DNA of 64,000 nucleotides from Cellulomonas cellasea (GTDB lineage: Bacteria > Actinomycetota > Actinomycetes > Actinomycetales > Cellulomonadaceae): NCBI RefSeq assembly GCF_006538745.1, contig NZ_BJLR01000025.1, forward strand, positions 62,001 through 126,000. The letters run 5' to 3'. Under the pieces are notes generated by a model. That model was given only the letters and a program-made list of their open reading frames with translations. It was not told the DNA's origin and did no database searches. Shown piece by piece: positions 54,254-64,000 of this stretch. The number at the start of each line of letters is the position of its first letter. The first letter of the stretch is position 1. A program made the position numbers and the translations under genes.

Positions 54254-55589
54254 CAGGCGCCCACCCCCCGTCCGGCCGCCCGGCGTGAGCCGTCCGCGTC
54301 GTCCTGCAGCACGCCGTTGAGCACCGTCGCACGCCCGCGCAGGAACGTCGCGACGACCCGGCCCGGGAGCTCGCGGCCGCGGAACGGGGAGTTGCCGCTC
54401 GCGGTCGCCTGCTCGGCGGGCTCGACCGTGCGACGCGCCGACGGGTCGACGAGGACGAGGTTCCCGGGCTCACCGACGGCGATCGGGCGACCCTGGCCCT
54501 CGACGCGGCCGATCGCTGCGGGCGCCGCGGACAGGACGCGCGCGACGTCGGCCCAGGTCAGTCGGCCGGTGTCGACCATCGTCTCCTGCACGACGGCCAG
54601 CGCCGTCTCGAGCCCCGTCATGCCGAACGCCGCGGCAGCCCACTCGCAGTCCTTGTCCTCGCGCGTGTGCGGCGCGTGGTCGGTCGCGACGATGTCGATC
54701 GTGCCGTCCGCGAGGCCCGCGCGGACCGCCTCGACGTCCTCGGCGGTGCGCAGCGGCGGGTTGACCTTGAACACGGGGTCGTAGCCGCGCGCGAGCTCGT
54801 CGGTGAGCACCAGGTGGTGCGGCGTGACCTCGGCGGTCACGTCGATGCCGCGGGACTTGGCCCAGCGGATGATCTCGACCGAGCCGGCGGTCGACAGGTG
54901 GCACACGTGGAGGCGCGAGCCGACGTGCTCGGCGAGCAGCACGTCGCGGGCGATGATCGCCTCCTCGGCGACCGCGGGCCAGCCCGCGAGGCCGATCTCG
55001 CTCGACACGACACCCTCGTGCATCTGGGCGCCGTCGGTGAGCCGAGGCTCCTGCGCGTGCTGGGCGATCACGCCGTCGAACGCCTTGACGTACTCCAGCG
55101 CGCGACGCATCAGCACCGGGTCGTGCACGCACTTCCCGTCGTCCGAAAACACCCGCACGCGTGCGGCGGAGGACGCCATCGCGCCCAGTTCGGCGAGGTG
55201 CTCCCCCGCGAGGCCGACGCTGACCGCGCCGACCGGGTGCACGTCGGCCCAGCCGGCGTCGCGGCCCAGCCGCCACACCTGCTCGACGACGCCCGCGGTG
55301 TCCTGCGTCGGGGTCGTGTTCGCCATGGCGTGCACCGCGGTGAAGCCCCCGGCCGCGGCGGCGCGGGTGCCCGAGCGGATGGTCTCGGCGTCCTCGCGGC
55401 CCGGCTCGCGCAGGTGCGTGTGCAGGTCGACGAGCCCGGGCAGGAGGACGAGCCCCTCCCCCTCGACGACCGTCGCCTCGCCCGCGCGCGCACCGGCGTC
55501 GGGGCCGATCGCCGCGACCACGCCGTCCGCGAGCAGCACGTCCACCGGCTCGCCGCCGAGCGGTGCGACCGAGCGGAGCAGGTACGTCG

Positions 55590-55593
<4 letters not shown>
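54253..55593 (-). CDS. pyrC: Dihydroorotase
   Basis: 446 residues from the GTG at 55593, overlapping the pyrB stop by 4 bp. A class I dihydroorotase with the metal motif [14 protein letters not shown] near residue 57, FSDDGKC, and [16 protein letters not shown] with a metal-linked Asp. The ANTTP and NPPLR blocks contact substrate. It closes carbamoyl aspartate to dihydroorotate. The stop overlaps the next gene (TGATG). Confidence 0.96.
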
Positions 55594-57228
<1,635 letters not shown>

Positions 57229-57330
57229 TTAAAGGAATGTCTGTCAGGCGCCGACCTTACCGTGGCGTCGCGCGAGCGGCCGGGCTGTCCACGTTTCCAC
57301 CGTCCGTGGCGTCGATCACCCGGTTGCCGA

Positions 57331-57359
57331 CTCACCCCCAGCCCTTGGACGGCCGATCA
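57331..57359 (+). promoter_or_regulatory. FliA (sigma-28)-like promoter of the GGDEF-EAL gene
   Basis: CTCA at 57331-57334 and GCCGATCA at 57352-57359 are spaced by 17 bp. The -10 element matches the E. coli FliA GCCGATAA in 7 of 8 bases, and the CTCA / GCCGA format is recalled for motile actinomycetes. The -10 element ends 7 bp before the ATG, so the transcript would be leaderless or nearly so; no Shine-Dalgarno sequence is visible, which agrees. Confidence 0.45.
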
Positions 57360-57366
57360 ACTCGAC

Positions 57367-59601
57367 ATGGACGGAACCGCCTCGACCTGGCCGGCGGCTC
57401 TCCAGTTCTTCCTCGCGGGCGTGCTGGGTGGCTCGTGCGTGCTCCAGTGGGTCTGGTGGCGCGGCGAGCTGAGGCAGGCCGGCGCCAAGTGGACGCTGCT
57501 GTGGTCGGCGGTGCTCGCGCTCGGCTTCGTCGCGAACGGGCTGCTCGCCATGGCGCCCGAGGGCACCACGGGCTCGGTGCTGCTGTTCGTGCGCGCCCAG
57601 CTCTTCGTGGCCGTCGTGCTCCTCGCGCTGCCCGCGACGCGCGCCTACGCCGCCGGCCCGCCCGTGCGGCGCTACGTGCTGGTCGCGGGCGCGTTCGGCC
57701 TGGTCCGCGCGGTGCTGTGGGTCACGACCGACGTCGTCATGACCCACTCGTACGTCCAGGGCCTGCCCGTGTACGGCCCGTTCGACGCCGCGACCTTCCT
57801 CGCCCCCGTCGTCGTCGTCGCGCTCTACGTGGTGCGCGCGGTCGGCAAGCTGCGCATCACGCCGGTCGGGATCCTGCTGCTCGCGTCCGGGATCGTGTCC
57901 GTCGCGCTCCTCGTCGCCTCGCACCTCGTCGCGGACCGTGCGACCGCCGAGGGCTTCGCCACCATGTGGGCGCTGCCCCTCGGCCTCGGCCTCGAGGTGC
58001 TCGGGCTCGACCGGCTCCGCCGCGCGCAGGGCGACGCCGTGCGCCAGAACGAGATGCGCGACGCCGTCGCCCGCATCGCGAACGCGGCCTGGTTCATCAA
58101 GGACCCCGAGGCGCTGCTCCTGCGGGCCCGCGAGGAGAGCCGCCGCCTGCTCGACGACCCGACGATCGAGGGCTCGCTGCGCCCCCTCGCGCGGGGCCGG
58201 TTCGTCACCGAGCTCTTCTCCGTCGAGCACGACGCCGGGAGCACGCGCGAGCGCGGCTTCCTGATGGACCTGGCGCAGATCGTCTCCGCGGCGGCCGAAC
58301 GCCACGCGCTCGCGTCCCGGCTCAGCCAGGCGGCGTTCACCGACTCGCTCACGCACCTGCCCAACCGGCACGCGCTCGACCAGCACCTCGCCGAGGCGCT
58401 CGACCAGGCCGACGTCGAGCGGACCCGCGTCGCGCTCGTGTACTGCGACCTCGACGGGTTCAAGCGCGCGAACGACCACCACGGGCATGCCTGGGGCGAC
58501 CAGCTCCTCGTGCAGGTCGCGGACCACCTGCGCTCCGCGGCTCCCCCCGGGACGACGGTCGCCCGGCTGGGCGGCGACGAGTTCGTCGCCGTGATCCCCC
58601 GCGCCGGCACCTACGACGACCTCATGGCGTTCGGGCGCGAGCTGCGGGCCGGCTTCGGCGGGACCTCGCCCGAGCAGAACCCCCCGCGGCTCACCGTCGG
58701 CGTCGCCGTGCGCGAGCCGGGCGAGACCGTGGCCCCCGACCAGCTCCTGCAGCACGCCGACACCGCGATGCTCGAGGCCAAGCGCACGCGCGCCGGCGTC
58801 GTCTTCTTCGGCCGGGAGCTCCGCAACCGCGTCAACGCCGAGACGCAGCTGCGCCGGGCGCTCGACGAGGGCGTCGCCGACGGCGAGTTCGAGGCGCACT
58901 ACCAGCCCATCGTCGACACGGTCACGCTCGAGGTCGTCGGCCTCGAGTCGCTCGCCCGGTGGACGCGCGGCGGCCAGGTGCTCATGCCGTCCGACTGGCT
59001 CCCGCTCGCCGAGGAGTCCGGCCTCATCGTCCCCATCGGCCAGGCGCTGCTCGCGAGCTCGCGCGCGGGGTACGAGAAGTTCCGGCTGCCCGTCGCGGTC
59101 AACGTCGCCGCGCGCCAGCTCGCCGAGCCCGACTTCCTGCGGCACGTCGAGCGCTCGTGGGGCGACGGCGCCTGGACCCAGCTCACGATCGAGGTCACCG
59201 AGAGCGCGCTGCTCGACGACAGCGCCGCCGCGGCCGGGACGCTCGCGGAGCTGCGCCGGCGCGGGGTCAAGATCGCGATCGACGACTTCGGCACCGGCTA
59301 CAGCTCGCTGTCCCGGCTCGCGACGCTCCCTGTCGACGTGCTGAAGATCGACCAAGCGTTCGTCCGTGAGATCCGCACGCGTCGCGGCAAGGCCGTGCTG
59401 CGCGCCATCCTGGCGCTCGCCGACGCGCACGGCCTCGACGTGGTCGCCGAGGGCGTCGAGCGGGCGTCCGAGCTCACGGCGCTCGCGGAGCTCGGCGTGC
59501 CCCGCGTGCAGGGCAACCTGCTCGGGCGCGCCTCCGCCACGCTGCCCGTGCGCGGTCCCCGGCCGCGTCCGCGCGGGCGTCGGCCGGTGCGGGTGCTCTG
59601 A
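57367..59601 (+). CDS. Membrane-bound GGDEF-EAL cyclic-di-GMP protein
   Basis: 744 residues from the ATG at 57367. About seven membrane segments (residues 8-215) form a sensor-like domain. A ~100-residue linker that looks GAF-like leads to the GGDEF domain, with PNRHALDQHLAEAL and an intact RLGGDEFVAV site near 402. The EAL domain (about 490-730) keeps ESLARW, NVAARQL, IEVTESALL, IDDFGTGYSSL, KIDQAFV and EGVE, so both cyclase and phosphodiesterase sites look functional. There is no RxxD inhibitory site immediately upstream of GGDEF. It stands alone on + between two - operons and is convergent with nusB. Confidence 0.93.
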   Translation: MDGTASTWPAALQFFLAGVLGGSCVLQWVWWRGELRQAGAKWTLLWSAVLALGFVANGLLAMAPEGTTGSVLLFVRAQLFVAVVLLALPATRAYAAGPPVRRYVLVAGAFGLVRAVLWVTTDVVMTHSYVQGLPVYGPFDAATFLAPVVVVALYVVRAVGKLRITPVGILLLASGIVSVALLVASHLVADRATAEGFATMWALPLGLGLEVLGLDRLRRAQGDAVRQNEMRDAVARIANAAWFIKDPEALLLRAREESRRLLDDPTIEGSLRPLARGRFVTELFSVEHDAGSTRERGFLMDLAQIVSAAAERHALASRLSQAAFTDSLTHLPNRHALDQHLAEALDQADVERTRVALVYCDLDGFKRANDHHGHAWGDQLLVQVADHLRSAAPPGTTVARLGGDEFVAVIPRAGTYDDLMAFGRELRAGFGGTSPEQNPPRLTVGVAVREPGETVAPDQLLQHADTAMLEAKRTRAGVVFFGRELRNRVNAETQLRRALDEGVADGEFEAHYQPIVDTVTLEVVGLESLARWTRGGQVLMPSDWLPLAEESGLIVPIGQALLASSRAGYEKFRLPVAVNVAARQLAEPDFLRHVERSWGDGAWTQLTIEVTESALLDDSAAAAGTLAELRRRGVKIAIDDFGTGYSSLSRLATLPVDVLKIDQAFVREIRTRRGKAVLRAILALADAHGLDVVAEGVERASELTALAELGVPRVQGNLLGRASATLPVRGPRPRPRGRRPVRVL

Positions 59602-59941
59602 CCGCCTCGGGCGGCGTGCCCACCCGGGACGTGCGCCTCGTCGGGGCGCCGCGCCCGGGCCTGGGCCGATGCACGCCCTCACCCCCGGCGGTCGGAGTCG
59701 CTGCCCGCTCGCCGGACCTGTCGGGTGCGCCGAGCTCCCGGATGCGCCGGGCATGGAGTCGACGCCCCGACCCCCGTGGTCCCCGGCTGGGCTTGTCGCC
59801 TGTCCGGCGCTTGGGCGGCGCGTGTTTCCGTTATTGGATCGCGCGGTGGCCGCAGACGCGGGACGGCCCCGGCGACCGCGCGATCCGCAGAGCGGGACGG
59901 GGTCACCGGGGCCGTCGCGGCCGCGCGGGTCGTGCGTGCTG
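59602..59941. other. Structured intergenic region between convergent genes
   Basis: 340 bp without a convincing gene. It has TGTTTCCGTTAT at 59823-59834, the same word as at 13199-13210, and two overlapping inverted repeats: GGATCGCGCGGT (59836-59847) / ACCGCGCGATCC (59875-59886), and GACGGCCCCGG (59863-59873) / CCGGGGCCGTC (59906-59916). The second stem begins inside the loop of the first, so the stems are mutually exclusive. It likely terminates the efp-nusB transcript and the GGDEF-EAL transcript. Confidence 0.55.
59836..59916. terminator. Overlapping hairpins, candidate bidirectional terminator
   Basis: A 12-bp perfect stem (59836-59847 with 59875-59886) and an 11-bp perfect stem (59863-59873 with 59906-59916) overlap so that only one can form. 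They lie 26 bp past the nusB stop on the minus strand. No T-tract follows either. Confidence 0.5.
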
Positions 59942-60358
59942 TCAGGCGAGCAGCGTCGGCTTGAGGTCCACGATCCGGCCCAGGAGGCCGTTGATGAACG
60001 TGGGCGACTCGTCGGTCGAGAGGCTGCGGGCGAGCTCGACGGCCTCGTCGACGGCGACCGCGTCGGGCACGTCGTCGTTGTAGAGGATCTCCCACGACCC
60101 GAGGCGCAGCAGCGCCCGGTCGACCGCGGGCATCCGCTCGATGGTCCAGCCGTGCGCGTGCGTCGAGATGAGCTCGTCGATGCGGACCCGCTCGGCCGTC
60201 ACGCCCTCGACCAGCTCGACCGAGTACTGCGGGAGGGCCGCCTCGGTGCCGGGCTCCGCGATGCGCGTGCCGAGCAGCGTCACGGGGTCGATCCCCCGCT
60301 GCTCGGCCTCGAAGAGCACGTCGAGCGCGCGCTTGCGCGCCTTGGTCCGGGCACCCAC
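59942..60358 (-). CDS. nusB: Transcription antitermination factor NusB
   Basis: 138 residues from the GTG at 60358, one base after the efp stop. An all-helical RNA-binding protein that with NusE binds boxA in rRNA leaders. GARTKARKRALDVLFEAEQRG opens the protein, and AVDRALLRLGSWEILY and AVAVDEAVELARSLSTDESPTFINGLLGRI form the conserved C-terminal half. It is coupled with efp as in other actinobacteria. Confidence 0.96.
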   Translation of the reverse strand: MGARTKARKRALDVLFEAEQRGIDPVTLLGTRIAEPGTEAALPQYSVELVEGVTAERVRIDELISTHAHGWTIERMPAVDRALLRLGSWEILYNDDVPDAVAVDEAVELARSLSTDESPTFINGLLGRIVDLKPTLLA

Positions 60359-60359
60359 G

Positions 60360-60923
60360 TCAGTCGTTCACGCGGCCGAGGTAGCTGCCGTCCCGGGTGT
60401 CGACCTTGACGCGCGTGTTCGCCTCGAGGAACAGCGGGACCTGGATCTCGTAGCCCGTCTCGAGGGTCGCCGGCTTGGTGCCGCCGGTCGAACGGTCGCC
60501 CTGGAGCCCCGGCTCGGTGTACGTGATCTCGAGGACGACCGACGGGGGCAGCTCGACGTAGAGCGGCACGCCCTCGTTCGTCGCGACGAGCGCGCTCTGG
60601 TTCTCGAGCAGGAAGTTCGCGGCGTCGCCGACCGTCGCCTCGGCGACGGGCAGCTGGTCGAACGTCGCGGTGTCCATGAAGATGAAGTCGGTGCCGTCCT
60701 TGTACAGGTACTGCATGTCGCGCTTGTCGACGTTGGCCGTCTCGACCTTGAGGCCCGCGTTGAACGTCTTGTCGACGACCTTGCCGGACAGGACGTTCTT
60801 GAGCTTGGTGCGGACGAACGCGCCACCCTTGCCGGGCTTGACGTGCTGGAACTCCACGACGGTCCAGAGCTGGCCGTCGATCTTCAGCACGGTGCCGTTC
60901 TTCAGGTCGTTGGTGGTCGCCAC
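60360..60923 (-). CDS. efp: Translation elongation factor P
   Basis: 187 residues from the GTG at 60923, the standard length, preceded by AGGAAG. It rescues ribosomes stalled at proline stretches. [42 protein letters not shown] holds the modification loop with Lys in PGKGGAF (K around residue 32). No EpmABC or rhamnosylation enzymes are adjacent, consistent with the unmodified actinobacterial type. The proline-rich tails of several proteins in this window (RibD, RibBA, TatA, ABC exporter) are the kind of sequence that needs EF-P. Confidence 0.97.
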   Translation of the reverse strand: MATTNDLKNGTVLKIDGQLWTVVEFQHVKPGKGGAFVRTKLKNVLSGKVVDKTFNAGLKVETANVDKRDMQYLYKDGTDFIFMDTATFDQLPVAEATVGDAANFLLENQSALVATNEGVPLYVELPPSVVLEITYTEPGLQGDRSTGGTKPATLETGYEIQVPLFLEANTRVKVDTRDGSYLGRVND

Positions 60924-61071
60924 GATCGCTGCTTCCTGTCGAGTTGAGAATCTGCGTGCCGGCTGCAGGCGTCGCGAGACGCCGGGCGCGGCAAGACCGC
61001 CGACCATCCTACCGTGCGCTCCCCCGCACCCGTGGCACCGGACCCGGGGCACCGGGCCGGCGCCCGGCGCC

Positions 61072-61524
61072 TCAGACGAACAGCAGCACGCGTCCCGCGT
61101 AGCCGACGATCCCCGCCCACAGCAGCGAGGCGAGCGTCCCGATGACGAACCGCTCGGACGCGCCCGGGTTCTCCCGCAGCTCGGGGTAGCGCCCGAGACC
61201 CTTGACCGCGAGCACGAGCGCGACTCCCTCGTTCTCCCCCACGAGCACCAGCCCCGTGACCGCGAACCGCTCGAGCACGCCGATCCACGTCCCGCCGCGC
61301 AGCGCGGCACGCGCCCGCTCGCCGTCGGGCCCGTCGCTGACCGAGTCGGGTGCGGGACCGCCGGAACCGTCACCCGCGCCGCCCGGCCCCGGGCCGCCGT
61401 CGGGGGTCCCCGCATCCGAGGACCGCCCTGCGAGCCGGAGCACCCCCGACGTGAGCACCCAGCCGCCGAAGACGCTCACGGCGAGCATCGCGACCACGAC
61501 GAGCAGCTGGAGGACCGGGGTCAT
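61072..61524 (-). CDS. Hypothetical membrane protein
   Basis: 150 residues from the ATG at 61524. An N-terminal membrane helix ([20 protein letters not shown]) is followed by a Gly/Pro/Asp-rich linker of ~40 residues, then the conserved-looking block [39 protein letters not shown] and a C-terminal helix pair with [17 protein letters not shown]. Three or four membrane segments in all. I do not recognise a characterised family. It lies 121 bp downstream of the SatD-like gene in the same direction, and a DNA-binding protein followed by a small membrane protein is the classic SatD/SatE pairing. Confidence 0.75.
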   Translation of the reverse strand: MTPVLQLLVVVAMLAVSVFGGWVLTSGVLRLAGRSSDAGTPDGGPGPGGAGDGSGGPAPDSVSDGPDGERARAALRGGTWIGVLERFAVTGLVLVGENEGVALVLAVKGLGRYPELRENPGASERFVIGTLASLLWAGIVGYAGRVLLFV

Positions 61525-61645
61525 GCGCGCTCCCTCTCGACCGTCGCCGGCGAGGCGCCGGCGGCCCCGACCGTACCGGCTCCGGGCGTGCGAGGAGCGC
61601 AGCCCGAGCTCCGCTCTCGTCCCGACGCCGGCTTCGGCGCCGACG

Positions 61646-62290
61646 TCACAGGACGCGACGCCCGGTGGTCGGCGGGGCGGCGGCAAGGGCGAGCAACCGC
61701 GCCGCGGCCGGACGGGCGGCCTGCTCCTCGTGCCAGAGCGCCGTCCGCAGCCGCTGGCTCACGGCCTGCTGCGTGATGCCGAGCCGCTCCGCGACCTCCT
61801 CCTGCCGAAGTCCCGGTGTCGCCCGTACGGCATCGACCACGGCCCAGCCGGCGACGGACCGCCGCCCAGCCGTGGCCGCGAGGAGCACGAGCACCCCCTC
61901 CGCGTCGGCGGCAGCGGCCTCGTCGACTCCCCGCACCGCGAGCGGGACGGGGCGCGACCGCCGCTTCGCCGCCTCGACCGAGTCGCGCGCGAGCAGGAGC
62001 GCCGAGCCGGTCGCGGCGCGCGTCGACGACGGCAGCGGCTCGTCGACTTCCCCCGCGCCGATGCCCACGCTCCACCCCCCGTGCCGGACGACGTCCAGGG
62101 CGAGGTCGACGACCAGCGCAGCATCGGACAGGAGCCCCTGCACCTCGTCGCCGACCGTGCGCTCGAACGCCCGGACGACATGCATGCCCGCCCCGAGGTC
62201 GTCGAGCCGGCGGTGCACACGCGCGAGGAACGGCTCGACGCGATCACCGACGCGCCGGCTGTCGATCTGGTCGATCGTGAGCGCCCACAT
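61646..62290 (-). CDS. SatD-like HTH protein
   Basis: 214 residues from the ATG at 62290. The N-terminal part begins MWALTIDQIDSRRVGDRVEPFLARV, then FERTVGDEVQGLLSDAALVVDLALDVV, resembling the SatD family. The C-terminal ~60 residues are a helix-turn-helix: TPGLRQEEVAERLGITQQAVSQRLRTALWHEEQAA. The combination suggests a DNA-binding regulator. The upstream region has an AT-rich inverted repeat that could be its operator. The family link is moderate; the HTH is clear. Confidence 0.72.
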   Translation of the reverse strand: MWALTIDQIDSRRVGDRVEPFLARVHRRLDDLGAGMHVVRAFERTVGDEVQGLLSDAALVVDLALDVVRHGGWSVGIGAGEVDEPLPSSTRAATGSALLLARDSVEAAKRRSRPVPLAVRGVDEAAAADAEGVLVLLAATAGRRSVAGWAVVDAVRATPGLRQEEVAERLGITQQAVSQRLRTALWHEEQAARPAAARLLALAAAPPTTGRRVL

Positions 62291-62300
62291 AAGACAAGGC

Positions 62301-62326
62301 TATGACATTGTTAGGTCGATCACAAT
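62301..62326. promoter_or_regulatory. AT-rich inverted repeat upstream of the SatD-like gene
   Basis: CATTGT near 62306-62311 and ACAATG near 62322-62327 form an inverted repeat 10 bp apart, on the only AT-rich stretch between aroQ and the HTH gene. TTGTGA and CATAGC on the minus strand may be -35 and -10 elements around it, leaving a short leader. It is a reasonable autoregulatory operator candidate. Confidence 0.4.
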
Positions 62327-62329
62327 GCC

Positions 62330-64000
<1,671 letters not shown>

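Overview
The window is very GC-rich bacterial chromosome with Actinomycetota hallmarks: RbpA, the actinobacterial integration host factor mIHF, PafB/PafC, a HelY-type helicase, the FtsR / bifunctional nuclease / ResR trio, and a PriA that has lost its helicase motifs. Gene content and style (GTG starts, 4-bp overlaps, alanine- and proline-rich tails) suggest a Cellulomonas-like member of the Micrococcales. The phylum is well supported; the genus is inference.

Layout. 0-3.2 kb: ftsR, bifunctional nuclease and resR (+), then a convergent orphan parA. 3.3-7.5 kb: pyruvate carboxylase and a metallo-beta-lactamase-fold hydrolase. 7.6-9.9 kb: a small acidic protein, a GNAT acetyltransferase and an SRPBCC / ArsR / SRPBCC cluster with a palindromic operator candidate. 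9.95-13.4 kb: an accessory-looking interval with a canonical-looking dif site (9977-10004), a perfect 15-bp-arm palindrome built like a recombinase core site (10496-10531), two convergent tyrosine-recombinase genes (one with all six catalytic residues, one lacking nearly all) and an inverted pair of a 12-bp motif. 13.4-18.2 kb: carboxylate-amine ligase, ABC exporter, an unknown protein and rbpA with a SigR-like promoter. 18.3-37.4 kb (mostly -): lnt, amidohydrolase, helY, diacylglycerol-kinase-like lipid kinase, tatC-tatA, pafC-pafB, DUF3866 (+), PH-domain protein, hisG-hisE, and an FMN-riboswitch riboflavin operon (ribD-ribE-ribBA-ribH-pnuC/ribM-like). 37.8-49 kb (-): rpe, rsmB, fmt, a HAD hydrolase, priA, metK, coaBC, rpoZ, gmk, mihF, pyrF. 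49-57.2 kb (-): the tightly overlapping pyrR-pyrB-pyrC-membrane protein-carA-carB-pyrF operon with a PyrR-binding leader. 57.4-59.6 kb (+): a membrane GGDEF-EAL protein behind a FliA-like promoter. 59.9-64 kb (-): efp-nusB, a membrane protein, a SatD-like HTH protein and aroK(partial)-aroB-aroQ.

Genes left of dif are nearly all on + and genes right of it mostly on -, as expected if replication forks meet near 10 kb. The window is therefore read as spanning the replication terminus. The most unusual part is the pair of Xer-like recombinases, one apparently dead, sitting next to dif together with a second dif-like palindrome and related half-site motifs. This could be a dedicated second recombination system or a mobile element that targets the dif region.

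No rRNA, tRNA, CRISPR array or insertion-sequence transposase was recognised.
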